Source: CBDFGS01 sp965247255
Lineage (GTDB): Bacteria; Chloroflexota; Dehalococcoidia; Lucifugimonadales; CAUZJF01
Direction of reading: 5' to 3'
Length of the DNA stretch: 64,000 nucleotides
NCBI GenBank assembly: GCA_965247255.1
Contig: CBDFGS010000010.1
Coordinates: 62,001-126,000 of the forward strand
Below, in pieces: positions 1 through 8,910 of the stretch. Every line of letters begins with the position of its first letter. Position 1 is the stretch's first letter. The notes below the pieces were generated by a model. The model searched no databases. It saw only the letters and a program-made list of their open reading frames with translations, and was not told the DNA's origin. A program made the translations under genes and the position numbers.

Positions 1-57
1 GAACGCGACTACCAGCACCACGAGGACCTCGATGGTGCCCATGCCCAGGATGTTCAT
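1..57 (-). CDS. tatA: TatA/TatB-like translocase subunit, N-terminal fragment
   Basis: Only the first 19 codons lie in the window. They encode a short start with GMG followed by a hydrophobic helix (MNILGMGTIEVLVVLVVAF). This is the usual beginning of TatA/TatB proteins, which have one membrane helix and help move folded proteins across the cytoplasmic membrane. The ATG at 57-55 overlaps the stop of the upstream maf gene as ATGA, so the two are probably translationally coupled. TatA and TatB cannot be told apart without the rest, and the call rests on a short stretch. Confidence 0.6.
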   Translation of the reverse strand, partial: MNILGMGTIEVLVVLVVAF

Positions 58-761
58 CGTCCCGCCTGTCCGTTTCCGAGTTGCAGCCGGCAGCCGACGC
101 ACTCGTCGGGAGGGCGCCATCCGTGGCGTATGGCCCCGTCGGCTCCCCGAAGCGCGAGCAGCCGCTGCGCCTCACACAGCGGCAGTCCGACGACGTTGAG
201 ATAGCATCCTTCGATGGAGGCCGCCGGCCGAAAAGCAGGGTCCTGCACCGCGTAGCCGCCGGCCTTGTCGAACGGCTCCCCGGACTCGATGTAATCGGCT
301 AGCTCCTCATCCGTATAGCGCCGGAACTTCACCTGAGTGCTCTCGGTGGCGCTGCTCCAGCGGGCGGTGGCCGAGTCGAGTGCCACGACGCCCGAGACGA
401 CGCGGTGGCTGCGCTCCCTCAGAAGGCCGAGCATACGGCGCGCCTCCGCTGCATCGGAGGGTTTCCCCATCACTTCATGGCCCAGCACGACTACCGTGTC
501 GGCGCCCACCACGATGGCCGGCCCAGTTCGCTCGGCCACGCCTCTAGCTTTCTGCAGGGCAAGCCTTATCACGTACTCCTCCGGGGTTTCGTCAGCCCTG
601 ACGCGCGGCTCGGCGCCGACCGGGGGGCTGATCTCGAACGGCGCAGCGAATGCAGAGACGAGCTCCCGCCTGCGGGGCGACCCGGACGCCAGTACCAGGC
701 GTTTGCGAGACTCGCCAACTGAGAGCGGCACTGCTGAGCCCGCGGTCGCTTGGACTTTCAC
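54..761 (-). CDS. maf: Maf-family nucleoside triphosphate pyrophosphatase
   Basis: The 235-residue product has the Maf signature LASGSPRRRELV near residues 24-35, then GADTVVVL, KPSDAAEARRML and FDKAGGYAVQ. Maf proteins hydrolyse dTTP/UTP or modified nucleotides to monophosphates, a house-cleaning role. The domain spans about residues 20-205. A 20-residue N-terminal lead and a C-terminal tail with CVGC lie outside it, so the start may be somewhat downstream of 761. The stop overlaps the tatA-like start. Substrate choice cannot be predicted from this. Confidence 0.9.
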   Translation of the reverse strand: MKVQATAGSAVPLSVGESRKRLVLASGSPRRRELVSAFAAPFEISPPVGAEPRVRADETPEEYVIRLALQKARGVAERTGPAIVVGADTVVVLGHEVMGKPSDAAEARRMLGLLRERSHRVVSGVVALDSATARWSSATESTQVKFRRYTDEELADYIESGEPFDKAGGYAVQDPAFRPAASIEGCYLNVVGLPLCEAQRLLALRGADGAIRHGWRPPDECVGCRLQLGNGQAGR

Positions 762-777
762 ACTTTCGCCTATATCC

Positions 778-1062
778 CTAGGCCACGAGGTCCTTCAGCA
801 GGGAGTGCAGTCGCGGAGCATCCGGCAGCGCGCCGCGTAGCCCTGCAACATCTTGCTCTCCTATCATCAAAGGGCTCCGCTGAAAGCGGCCATTCAGGGT
901 GTACGAACAAAACCGTACGCTGAGCGAGCCGTCGTCATACTCCAGAAGCTGGATACACGGCTGGTGCCACTGACCGAGTGACGTAGCCTCTTCGACGACA
1001 TTTCCCTTTCCCCAAGGCATCTCGAATGGCCTTGGCACCTGGCGCCCGGGACCTGTGGACAT
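778..1062 (-). CDS. Small conserved-looking protein of unknown function
   Basis: A 94-residue soluble protein that I do not recognise. It has no signal peptide, membrane segment or metal-binding motif, and the middle (YDDGSLSVRFCSYTLNGRF) looks like a compact beta-rich fold. The ATG at 1062 is preceded by GGGAGG about 8 bases upstream, which supports translation. It lies on the same strand between rlmD and maf, 16 bases before maf, so it is probably part of that transcription unit. No function is proposed. Confidence 0.6.
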   Translation of the reverse strand: MSTGPGRQVPRPFEMPWGKGNVVEEATSLGQWHQPCIQLLEYDDGSLSVRFCSYTLNGRFQRSPLMIGEQDVAGLRGALPDAPRLHSLLKDLVA

Positions 1063-1155
1063 GATGCGGCCCTCCCAAACGGTGATATTCTATCGCTTTT
1101 GTTCCCGTCAGCCACGAATCCTGCTCAGCCTCATCCCGATCCACACCGGTTGGTC

Positions 1156-2358
1156 TTACTCGGGCGAGACTCCAATCGTCGCGACGCATTCTACGTGGTG
1201 CGTTTGCGGAAACATGTCCACGGGCTCAACGCTCTCGACCCGCATCCCTTGCTCGGTGAGCGCTTGCAGGTCTCTCGCCATAGTTCCGGGGTCGCACGAG
1301 ACGTACACCGTTCGCCTGGGTCTCACGCGCGCGACTGCCTCGAGAACGGCGGGATGGCAGCCCGCCCTGGGCGGGTCAAGAATCACCGCGTCGGGGGTGG
1401 ACTCAAGCTCTCCTATGACGTCCTCCACTCTACCTTTTAGAAACTCGACGTTGTCAGCCTTCGCCGCATTCACCACGGCGTCCTTCAGCGCCGCGTCTGA
1501 CTCCTCGATGGCGAAGACGCGGCCGGCGGACGACGCAAGTAAGACCGCGAAGGTACCGACGCCCGCGTAGGCGTCCACGATCACCTCATGGCCGTTCAGC
1601 TCGAGGCGATCGCGGACCAGGAGCACGAGGCGCTCGGCCTGCTCAATATTCACCTGGAAGAAGGAGGGAGATGCGATTTGGAACAGCTGGCCCAGCATCC
1701 TTTCGCGGTAGTGGTCCTGGCCCGACTCCACCGTTATATCTCCGTTGTCGAGCTTAGGCTGGACCAGCCACTCTCCGGTGTTGGTCCCGTATCGGACCGA
1801 AAGCTGGCTGGTCTCGCCGGACCTGCCTTGGAGCTTGCCAAGGATATCGTTGATCCCCTGATGCATCAGCATGCACTTGTCGATCTCTAAAAACCTTCGA
1901 GTGATCCTGTTGACGAATCCGACTCCGCCTCGCCTCTTGATTGTGAACCTGGCGTGGTTTCGATAGCCAAACTCCTGAGCGCTGGGCACGGTCTCGGCAA
2001 CGGGGACTGCGCTCAGCCCGTCGTATTCGGCCAGCTGGCGTACTACGGCCTCGCGCTTCATTGTGAGCTGGCGCCGGTAATCGACGTGCTGCCACTGGCA
2101 GCCGCTGCACGGTCCGAAGTAAGGACACGGAGGGGCGACGCGATGAGGTGAGGGCTTTAGCACCTCCGTAACGATACCGGAGGTGTAGTGGCGCCGCCTG
2201 CGCCGGTACCGGACGATCCTGGCGATGACGTCTTCGCCCGGAATGCCGCCGAACACGTTGACGACGTCACCGTTGAGGTGCGCTACGGTGTCGCCATCAG
2301 TGCCCATCCCCTCCAGGGTCAGGCGGGCGTGCTCAAGCTCGTTCGGCTCCTGCGCCAC
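1156..2358 (-). CDS. rlmD: 23S rRNA (uracil-C5)-methyltransferase, RlmD/RumA type
   Basis: This SAM-dependent enzyme of the TrmA/RlmD family makes 5-methyluridine in RNA. An N-terminal TRAM-like RNA-binding domain is followed by an iron-sulfur cysteine cluster (CPYFGPCSGCQWQH). The Rossmann core follows with VDAYAGVGTFAVLLA, ILDPPRAG and YVSCDPGTMARDL; the cysteine of the last motif is the nucleophile. The frame is open to 2571, but that extra 71-residue lead looks non-coding. The GTG at 2358 has GAGGTG six bases upstream and begins just before the TRAM domain, so I place the start there (400 residues). Exact target uridine and paralogue name are less certain than the family. Confidence 0.85.
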   Translation of the reverse strand: MAQEPNELEHARLTLEGMGTDGDTVAHLNGDVVNVFGGIPGEDVIARIVRYRRRRRHYTSGIVTEVLKPSPHRVAPPCPYFGPCSGCQWQHVDYRRQLTMKREAVVRQLAEYDGLSAVPVAETVPSAQEFGYRNHARFTIKRRGGVGFVNRITRRFLEIDKCMLMHQGINDILGKLQGRSGETSQLSVRYGTNTGEWLVQPKLDNGDITVESGQDHYRERMLGQLFQIASPSFFQVNIEQAERLVLLVRDRLELNGHEVIVDAYAGVGTFAVLLASSAGRVFAIEESDAALKDAVVNAAKADNVEFLKGRVEDVIGELESTPDAVILDPPRAGCHPAVLEAVARVRPRRTVYVSCDPGTMARDLQALTEQGMRVESVEPVDMFPQTHHVECVATIGVSPE

Positions 2359-2643
2359 CGGCTTCACCTCTTCCAGGGGCTTCGCACTAAAACTCGCAAT
2401 GCGGAGCCGTAGTTCGACAGGCCTGCCCTGAGCAGAGCCCAAGAAGGGCTCTTCGTCCAGAGCGACACTTTTTCTGCGAAGCCTCTTCCAGGCGTTTGGG
2501 GCGAGTTTGGGCGCCCCGGCGCCATCGCACGTCGCTATTTGTGAGCGAACCCAATATAGCACAGGCGCCACCTGTCAACGGCTAGGCGTGGAGCACCTCA
2601 CCTATCTGCTATCATGACCAACTACTGCCGATCGGAGGTTGCA

Positions 2644-3519
2644 TTGCGAGAACGGCGCCTGCCACAGTGGCTGAAAGTGAAGATGCCCGGCGGCCCGAAT
2701 TACCTGGAGCTACGCGACCTGATCAATGGAAGCGGGCTCCACACGGTGTGCGAGGAGGCCCATTGCCCAAACATTGGCAGCTGCTGGGAGCGAAGAACGG
2801 CGACGTTCATGGTCCTCGGCGACATCTGCACCCGGGCATGCGCATACTGCGCAGTCACAACGGGGGCGCCGCGGCCGCTGGACCTTCAGGAGCCGGTGCG
2901 CCTTGCGGAGACGGTCGAGAAAATGGGGCTCAGGTACGCGGTGATCACCTCGGTGAACCGAGACGATCTCCCGGACGGCGGGGCCTTCGTGTTCGCCCAG
3001 TGCATCCGGCAGGTCCGAAAGCGGGTCCCCGGCTGCAAAGTCGAGGTCCTCATACCGGACTTTTGCGGCAACTGGGATGCCCTGGCCACCGTGATCGCGG
3101 CCTCGCCCGACACCTTGAATCACAATATCGAGACCGTCCGCCGCGTGTTCCCCCGGGTCAGGCCGAAGGGCGACTACGACCAGTCGTTAGAGCTACTTTC
3201 CAGAGCGAAGGCCGCGGTCCCCGATGCGGTGACGAAGTCCGGGATGATGGTGGGCCTCGGCGAAACTCGTGACGAGATCATCGAGACCATACGAGACCTG
3301 CGGTCGGTCGACTGCGACCTGCTCACCATAGGACAGTACCTGCAACCGTCGAGCAAGCACATCCCCTTGGCGAGGTGGTATACGCCACAAGAGTTCGACG
3401 ATCTGGGAGGCGAGGCCGAGGCTATGGGGTTCCAGCACGTCGCGTCCGGGCCGCTGGTCCGGAGCTCTTACCACGCCGACGAGCAACACGCCGCGGCGAC
3501 GGCCGCCATTGCCGGGTGA
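2644..3519 (+). CDS. lipA: Lipoyl synthase
   Basis: A radical-SAM enzyme that inserts two sulfur atoms into protein-bound octanoyl chains to make lipoate. Both clusters are visible: the auxiliary set CEEAHCPNIGSCW and the radical-SAM set CTRACAYC. The family motifs TSVNRDDLPDGG, LNHNIETV and GPLVRSSYHADE are present, the last carrying the serine that ligates the auxiliary cluster. An in-frame ATG lies at 2614, but TTG 2644 has GGAGG five bases upstream and starts right at the family's usual N-terminus (LRERRLPQWLKVKMP), so I prefer it. No lipB neighbour is present. Confidence 0.94.
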   Translation: MRERRLPQWLKVKMPGGPNYLELRDLINGSGLHTVCEEAHCPNIGSCWERRTATFMVLGDICTRACAYCAVTTGAPRPLDLQEPVRLAETVEKMGLRYAVITSVNRDDLPDGGAFVFAQCIRQVRKRVPGCKVEVLIPDFCGNWDALATVIAASPDTLNHNIETVRRVFPRVRPKGDYDQSLELLSRAKAAVPDAVTKSGMMVGLGETRDEIIETIRDLRSVDCDLLTIGQYLQPSSKHIPLARWYTPQEFDDLGGEAEAMGFQHVASGPLVRSSYHADEQHAAATAAIAG

Positions 3520-3572
3520 GCCTGGGTCCAGCTCAGTTCGGAGCCGGGGGACCAAAGGGGCGGGAAGCTTTC

Positions 3573-3687
3573 TGTCGTCCCGAGCGCCTCCAAGGGGCCT
3601 AGAGTCGTGGTTTTCCTGGTGCGCGCAAGAGTGCTAGACTCGGCGGCCCCTCCCCAGAATCCTCGTCGGGGACTTCTCGGAATGACA
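3573..3687. repeat. MITE-like element with 12-bp inverted ends, copy 1
   Basis: A 115-bp stretch bounded by TGTCGTCCCGAG at 3573-3584 and CTCGGAATGACA at 3676-3687; the ends pair at 10 of 12 positions. It fills most of the space between convergent lipA and the MetF-like gene. Its right half (CTCGTCGGGGACT) recurs in copy 3 at 30326-30416. No gene is seen in 3520-3791. Confidence 0.5.
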
Positions 3688-3791
3688 GGTTTGAGGGCTC
3701 TTCAGACAACCGCCTGGCGGTCGTCACCAGCTCCGTAAAGAATGAACGTTGCTACCCTTCGTACCAACGAGATCAGCCGATCGAGACTGAT

Positions 3792-4661
3792 TTACCGGCC
3801 TCGGAACGCCTCGATAACCCTCTGGGTGGATTCATAGTCGCGCCTTCCGCCCCGCATTATCGGGGACACCAGATAGATGGACCTGAAGCTCTCGTCTACG
3901 AACCGGCCGAGCACCTCCAGCGCAATGTCTTCGCCCGACCTGCCCCTGTCCAGGTCACGCGTCACCCATTCAGGCACGGGACCGAAGACGAGGCTGTCAG
4001 GGGTCATGACCTGGATGCCGCAGAAGATCGGCGCTGAGAGCTCTTCGCCATATTTGCTCTGGTAGCCGCCAAGGAACGCCTTCAGGGGGTCCGGGTCGAA
4101 AAGCGACTGGAGCAGAAAGAACTCCGCGCCCGACTCGACCTTACGGCGCGTGAGCGTCGTCTCGCGCTCCAGCTCGTGTCCCAGGTCTATGGTGGCGCCG
4201 ACGCAGAAATTGGTCGGGGCTCGGAGTTTCGCGCCCCTGAAGTCGAGCCCCTGGTTCATGGATCCGATACCGGCGACGAGCTCGGTCGGCTTGAAGTCGT
4301 CCACCGCCTTCAGGGTCGAAAGCTCCCTCTCCGTGAGATCATCCCCCTTGAGGATGACGACGTTCTCCAGCCCGAGGAGCCCCGCGCCCAGCAGGAGGCT
4401 CTGGACCGCGATCTTGTTCATGTCCCGCGTGGCGAGGGAGAAAAGGACTTCCCGGCCTGTGTGCTCTCTGATCCAGTAAGCCGCGATCACGGAATTCAGC
4501 CTGATGGACTTGCCCGGATTGTAAGCAACGGAGATGTAGTCGGCTTGCAGGCGGGCGGCCGGCTCAAGTAGTTTCGGGTCCGTGCCGCGCGGGGGGGAGA
4601 AATCACAGACGAAGAGGACGGCGTCCGGATCGTGGGCGCGCCTTTCGACGATGCTTGTCAT
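3792..4661 (-). CDS. Methylenetetrahydrofolate reductase family protein
   Basis: A 289-residue MetF-like TIM barrel. Family features are visible in order: an early acidic segment (VCDFSPPRGTD), YISVAYNPG, LATRDMNKIAVQSLLLGA, NVVILKGDD and the late segment FFLLQSLFDPD. Relatives reduce 5,10-methylene- to 5-methyl-tetrahydrofolate with FAD. It lacks any long C-terminal regulatory region. It lies 81 bases downstream of the zinc-ribbon gene on the same strand. In bacteria with atypical folate metabolism such short proteins sometimes act with partner subunits, so the reaction is likely but not proven. Confidence 0.8.
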   Translation of the reverse strand: MTSIVERRAHDPDAVLFVCDFSPPRGTDPKLLEPAARLQADYISVAYNPGKSIRLNSVIAAYWIREHTGREVLFSLATRDMNKIAVQSLLLGAGLLGLENVVILKGDDLTERELSTLKAVDDFKPTELVAGIGSMNQGLDFRGAKLRAPTNFCVGATIDLGHELERETTLTRRKVESGAEFFLLQSLFDPDPLKAFLGGYQSKYGEELSAPIFCGIQVMTPDSLVFGPVPEWVTRDLDRGRSGEDIALEVLGRFVDESFRSIYLVSPIMRGGRRDYESTQRVIEAFRGR

Positions 4662-4742
4662 GGGATATCACAAGCCGACGCAGCCCGTCATTTCGGGGAA
4701 GCCGCTTAGACGGCTTTGCGTTGCAGTTGTGGGACTAGCCGA

Positions 4743-5336
4743 CTATTTCCAGCCAAGCATACCATTCTTACCTGGAACGAGCAATACCCTGTGACCGTCC
4801 GTGCAACGGAAGCGCTGCTCCCGGACCTCGGGCCTCTTTCCGGAGAGGGACGTCTGCTCCATGGTCTTTTGGCACTCCAGGAAGGGACAGTTGACCTCGT
4901 AGGCTACCCGGTTTCGGACCCTGACGACTCTCACGTCGGCCAGCGTTTCGCCCAGTGTGCGCGATTCGCCGGCGTACCGTACGACGAAGCGAGTGGCGGA
5001 GCTCAGAATGCCGGTGCCACGCGTAAGCTCGGGTATCTTGCTGTAGTCTGCCCAGCCGCATACGGGACACTGGGGCTCGTCGAAGATGTTCACCAATCGC
5101 GCGTGGCATCGCGTGCAATCGGTCGGCTCGGCAACGGCGGCAGGCGCGTCGACCCGAGGCGCTACAGAAGGAGAGGTGGTCCCGATCGCACCTGGCCAGG
5201 GCTGTGCCGTGACTGCCTGTACTTCGGGCACAGCAGGGGGTGGCGACACCACCCGCGGCTCAAAAGGGGCGGCCGGAAAAGAGGGAGCAATGCGGGGCTG
5301 AGGTGCGGCGGCGGGTCTCGTTGGCGCAATAACCAT
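4743..5336 (-). CDS. Proline-rich protein with two cysteine-pair zinc sites
   Basis: A 197-residue protein that I cannot assign to a named family. Residues 1-70 are rich in Pro, Ala and Val and probably disordered. A zinc ribbon follows (CTRCHARL and CPVCGW). A second possible metal site is made of CPFLEC and the later RCTDGH. There is no signal peptide or membrane helix. The start is well supported: AAGGAGG at 5346-5352 lies nine bases before ATG 5336. It is the first gene of a likely two-gene unit with the MetF-like reductase. Confidence 0.72.
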   Translation of the reverse strand: MVIAPTRPAAAPQPRIAPSFPAAPFEPRVVSPPPAVPEVQAVTAQPWPGAIGTTSPSVAPRVDAPAAVAEPTDCTRCHARLVNIFDEPQCPVCGWADYSKIPELTRGTGILSSATRFVVRYAGESRTLGETLADVRVVRVRNRVAYEVNCPFLECQKTMEQTSLSGKRPEVREQRFRCTDGHRVLLVPGKNGMLGWK

Positions 5337-5504
5337 GACAGCAATCCTCCTTGCGACATATGCCCAACTAGTGGGTATGCCTGGAGGACGGCCCCCGGCG
5401 GTTACGCTGCACGGCGCGCTGAGAAACGACTAGGTGCAGGCCTCAGGAGGTGTTGCGTGCGCACCCCCAGAGGAAAACTCGTGCATACCCCCAAAGCAGC
5501 CCCA

Positions 5505-5533
5505 TTATTAATACTTTTCTAATACTAAGTCAA
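5505..5533 (-). promoter_or_regulatory. Candidate promoter for the zinc-ribbon/MetF unit
   Basis: On the minus strand TTGACT (5533-5528) is followed after 17 bases by TAATAA (5510-5505). This would give a leader of roughly 165 bases before ATG 5336. The -10 match is weak; the AT-rich context is the main support. Confidence 0.33.
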
Positions 5534-5801
5534 TAACTTTTGACAACACTTTGGCGCTGATTTGTCAAGTAGCAGCTGGGTGTAGCCACGTATTAGCGGT
5601 CGACATTACGTCCTTTTCCTAGAATTACTCTGAATTCTATCTAGTCTTTCTATGAAACGGGCTTTCCATAGAACAGACCGACTGCGGACATCTTTCACGG
5701 GCGCGTGGTGGTCGGGTGGCCATCGGCACGCAGGCGGAGATGTCGTTGATTCGCTATGCCTTGGCCGGCCTCGTAGTCGAGTCATCACCATCTCGCGGAG
5801 C

Positions 5802-5830
5802 TTGACACGGGGAACTCGGCGATTTAGATT
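5802..5830 (+). promoter_or_regulatory. Candidate sigma-70-type promoter
   Basis: A perfect TTGACA (5802-5807), a 17-base spacer and TAGATT (5825-5830) lie about 100 bases upstream of the membrane-anchored protein gene at 5933, in the correct orientation. Confidence 0.5.
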
Positions 5831-5932
5831 TATGAAACGAAGCGGGCTCATCCGTCACGAATTGCCCGCAGTGGCCGCGAATATTCGGCCGCCCAGCGTA
5901 TCAGGTTTGGGAGTGAGTCCCGGGAGAAAAAA

Positions 5933-6907
5933 ATGAGCAACCCGATATTACGGACTACGGTTACGTCCAAGGACAAGGGGTTCCCCTTTGTCAAGGTTGG
6001 CGTTGGGGTCGGCGGGACGGTCGGCCTGGTGGTGATTGCGATCGTGGCGGCGTACGTCTGGGCCGGCGTCTCAACAGGGGCCGCGGTCGCGGCGACCGAC
6101 AAGTTCCTCGCGGCCGTCAAGAGCGGCGACACCCAGCAGGCCTACGCATACACGTCCTCGGAGTTCCGCTCCGCGCAGGACCAGAACGCTTTCGATACAA
6201 CGCTGGGTATACTGGCCCTCGGCGACTACACGATCGACGGATGGACCTCCAGGGTCGTCCCTAAATCGAGGGCCGGCTACGACCTGATTAAAGGATCGCT
6301 CTCAACCCCCGCCGACGACAAGATGCTATTCAGCGTGACCCTCGCGGAAGAGGGTGGCGACTTCAGAATCGTATCGTTCGTTGACGAGTGGCGGCAATGG
6401 GTGGGCGCGGGCGCATGGTTCAAGCAAGTGCCGCCCGAGGAAGAGATTAGGGAGCTGGTCGGCAAGGTGATGAGCGATTTCGCGGCTTCGATTCAGGCCA
6501 AGGACTTGAACTCGTTCTACGAGAACATGTCGGACTCGTTCACGATCAAGAACTCGTTCAGGGCTTTCGAGATCGCGAACGGTTTCCTTATAGAGGAGAA
6601 CGTCGACTTTTCCGTGATATCGACCATCACGCCTATCTTCGACGAGCCGCCACAGGTGACCGAGCAATCGTTCGGCGGTGGGAGCAGAGGGGGAATATCG
6701 GCCGGCGGCGGCATACAGGTCGGAGTAGCGGGCAGGAACACAGGCAAGGCCGAGGTTCGCAAGGACACCATCACTTTGCTCGCCGTCAGGGGACGTTATC
6801 CGACGGACAGCGATCCTATCCTGTTCCAGCTGCGCTACGGCTACGATCACCCAGGGTGGACCCTACACAGCATCTTCGTGGATGTGCCCGGCTTACGCAC
6901 CAAATAG
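5933..6907 (+). CDS. Membrane-anchored protein with two NTF2-like domains
   Basis: A 324-residue protein of unknown role. A single transmembrane helix (about residues 22-47, rich in Val, Ile and Gly) follows a short cytoplasmic lead, so the rest is probably outside the membrane. Two similar segments follow: residues about 50-145 (ATDKFLAAVKSGDTQQAYAY) and 165-320 (VGKVMSDFAASIQAKDLNSF). Each starts with a helix and an alternation typical of NTF2-like or DUF4878-type folds. A glycine-rich loop interrupts the second. GGGAG lies upstream of ATG 5933, and a good promoter lies about 100 bases further up. Confidence 0.72.
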   Translation: MSNPILRTTVTSKDKGFPFVKVGVGVGGTVGLVVIAIVAAYVWAGVSTGAAVAATDKFLAAVKSGDTQQAYAYTSSEFRSAQDQNAFDTTLGILALGDYTIDGWTSRVVPKSRAGYDLIKGSLSTPADDKMLFSVTLAEEGGDFRIVSFVDEWRQWVGAGAWFKQVPPEEEIRELVGKVMSDFAASIQAKDLNSFYENMSDSFTIKNSFRAFEIANGFLIEENVDFSVISTITPIFDEPPQVTEQSFGGGSRGGISAGGGIQVGVAGRNTGKAEVRKDTITLLAVRGRYPTDSDPILFQLRYGYDHPGWTLHSIFVDVPGLRTK

Positions 6908-7087
6908 GCGAATTAGACGCGGGCGTGGGCGCCCCTCGGAGCGGCGCCACCACGTCTTTCCGTCGCTGCTCGTCGGTAGATAGGAATACGTTGCGGCGTA
7001 ACGCGTGTCGTAGGATGCGGGGCCGCTGCCAGCGCGGTACCCGCCCCGCATGACGTCTTCCGTTAGTCTCAACACCACTGCGAAACT

Positions 7088-7693
7088 GTGCGCAAGACAA
7101 GACCCCAGCTTCTGATAGGCACAAGGAATAGCGGCAAGTTCAATGAGCTGGCCGAGCTCCTCTCCGGCAGCGACTTCGCCCTGCTATCTCTTTCCGACCT
7201 CGGGCTAGACGCGGAGGTCGAAGAGACGGGTTCCTCGTTCGAGGAGAACGCGGCGCTCAAGGCCGAGGCGTACGCTCGACTGAGCGGCCTACCGACTCTC
7301 GCGGACGACTCGGGCCTTGAGGTCCAAGCGTTGGGAGGCGAGCCCGGGGTCCTATCTTCCAGATACGCAGGTCCCGGCGCGACGGACTCCGAACGCATTG
7401 CGTTCCTGCTTAAAAGACTGGACAATATTCCTGAGGAGAGATGGCTGGCGCGCTTTAGGTGCGCGATCGCTATCGCGTTCCCTGGACATCGGGTGGAGAT
7501 TCACCTGGGAGAGTGCCAGGGGAGGATCATTAGCGAGCCTCGGGGCAGCAACGGCTTTGGCTACGACCCGGTGTTCGTTCTCGAAGGGCTTGGCCGCACG
7601 ATGGCCGAGCTGTCCACGGAGGAAAAGAACGGGGTCAGCCATCGCAGTTCGGCTGCACGCAAGGCGGCTGAGGCGCTCGCGAAGCGAGCGTAG
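7088..7693 (+). CDS. rdgB: XTP/dITP diphosphatase (RdgB/HAM1 family)
   Basis: A 201-residue house-cleaning enzyme that hydrolyses inosine and xanthosine triphosphates and so keeps deaminated purines out of DNA. The family motifs stand in order: IGTRNSGKFNEL at the N-terminus, TLADDSGLEV in the middle, NGFGYDPVF and SHRSSAARKA near the end. The start is GTG 7088, directly before the first strand. It is followed 40 bases later by moaA on the same strand, so the two may be co-transcribed although their roles differ. Confidence 0.93.
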   Translation: MRKTRPQLLIGTRNSGKFNELAELLSGSDFALLSLSDLGLDAEVEETGSSFEENAALKAEAYARLSGLPTLADDSGLEVQALGGEPGVLSSRYAGPGATDSERIAFLLKRLDNIPEERWLARFRCAIAIAFPGHRVEIHLGECQGRIISEPRGSNGFGYDPVFVLEGLGRTMAELSTEEKNGVSHRSSAARKAAEALAKRA

Positions 7694-7735
7694 CGTCAGC
7701 CGCTTGATCTCGCCGCCCCACCGAAAAGGAAGTTG

Positions 7736-8743
7736 ATGAACAGGGACAAACTGGACCGCCCATTCAGGGACCTTCGTATCTCAGTCACCGACAGGTGCAA
7801 CTTCCGGTGCGCCTACTGTATGCCTGCTGAGATCTACGGCGAGAGTTACCAGTTCCTGCCCAGGGCCGACCTCCTTAGCTTCGAAGAAATCGCCAGGCTC
7901 ACGAGAATATTCGTGAGACTTGGCGCCGCCAAGGTGCGATTAACCGGGGGCGAGCCCCTCGTGCGGAAAGAGCTTGAAAAGCTGGTCTCCAAGCTCTCCG
8001 AAATCGAGGGGATAGTCGATCTGACGATGACCACCAACGGATACCTGCTCCCCCAGAAGGCTGACGCCCTTAAAAATGCAGGGCTGCATCGAGTCAGCAT
8101 CAGCCTCGATAGCCTCGATGACGCGGTCTTCCGAAAGATGAATGGGCGCAACTTCGGAACTGCGAAGGTGCTCGCGGGAATCGATGCTGCGGAGCGCGCG
8201 GGGCTCACTCCCATCAAGATCAACGCCGTGGTGCAGCGCGGCGTCAACCACAACTCGGTATTGGATATGGCGAGATACTTCAAGGAGCGCGGCCATACTC
8301 TGCGCCTCATCGAATACATGGACGTGGGGACTCGCAACGGCTGGAAGCTGGACGAGGTGGTGCCGGCGAAGGAACTCATCGCCATGATCGATGCGGAGAT
8401 GCCCCTGGAGGCGGTGGAGAGCGACTATCCGGGCGAGGTCGCTACGCGGTATCGATACCTTGACGGCAGCGGCGAGGTCGGGGTCATCGCCTCGGTGACC
8501 GAGCCGTTTTGCGGCGATTGCACCAGGCTGCGACTCTCACCGGATGGCAAGATCTACACCTGCCTGTTCGCCACCAGCGGGGCCGACGTCCGAGGACCGC
8601 TACGCGCCGGAGCTACGGACGACGAGATCGAATCGCTGGTCGGCGGGGTGTGGAGCCGCCGCGAGGACCGCTATTCAGAGGAGCGGGCCTCGCTCACTGA
8701 GCCGGTGGGTGAAAAAGTAGAGATGTACCACATCGGCGGCTAG
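7736..8743 (+). CDS. moaA: GTP 3',8-cyclase MoaA
   Basis: A radical-SAM enzyme that starts molybdenum-cofactor synthesis by converting GTP to 3',8-cyclo-GTP. The N-terminal cluster motif CNFRCAYC and the C-terminal cluster set FCGDCTRLRLSPDGKIYTC are intact. The chain ends in the conserved GG needed for activity. ATG 7736 with AAGGA just upstream is preferred over the adjacent TTG 7733. The partner MoaC occurs about 5 kb downstream, fused to RNase HI. The stop codon lies inside a 12-bp perfect palindrome (8740-8751). Confidence 0.95.
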   Translation: MNRDKLDRPFRDLRISVTDRCNFRCAYCMPAEIYGESYQFLPRADLLSFEEIARLTRIFVRLGAAKVRLTGGEPLVRKELEKLVSKLSEIEGIVDLTMTTNGYLLPQKADALKNAGLHRVSISLDSLDDAVFRKMNGRNFGTAKVLAGIDAAERAGLTPIKINAVVQRGVNHNSVLDMARYFKERGHTLRLIEYMDVGTRNGWKLDEVVPAKELIAMIDAEMPLEAVESDYPGEVATRYRYLDGSGEVGVIASVTEPFCGDCTRLRLSPDGKIYTCLFATSGADVRGPLRAGATDDEIESLVGGVWSRREDRYSEERASLTEPVGEKVEMYHIGG

Positions 8744-8787
8744 GCGCCTAGCGGCTAGGCACATAGTGGTAAGCCACTACCACCCGT

Positions 8788-8870
8788 TGTCACTCTGAGA
8801 CCGGCCACTCCCGACCAAGATCATCCGACCTCGCACACTCCCCAGGTCCTTCGCTGCGCTCAGGACGACA
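8788..8870. repeat. MITE-like element with 12-bp inverted ends, copy 2
   Basis: An 83-bp stretch bounded by TGTCACTCTGAG at 8788-8799 and CTCAGGACGACA at 8859-8870. The ends are the same family as copies at 3573 and 30326. It sits in the convergent gap between moaA and the kelch gene. Confidence 0.5.
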
Positions 8871-8910
8871 TACGTGGAGCATGATCCGTAGTGTATCCGG
8901 GCCGGGCCGC

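Larger units (their letters stand above)
5337..5932. other. Long divergent intergenic region with promoters and an inverted repeat
   Basis: No coding gene is seen in these 596 bases. The stretch near 5500-5570 is clearly AT-richer than its surroundings. It carries a perfect inverted repeat, TTGACAA (5540-5546) and TTGTCAA (5562-5568), separated by 15 bases, which could be an operator. Candidate promoters for both flanking genes are listed separately. A broken palindrome around ACTAGT (5363-5375) lies just upstream of the zinc-ribbon start. Confidence 0.5.

Noticed and set aside
2359..2571. N-terminal 71-residue extension of RlmD
   Set aside because: It has no family similarity that I can see, and GTG 2358 has a well-placed ribosome site directly before the TRAM domain.
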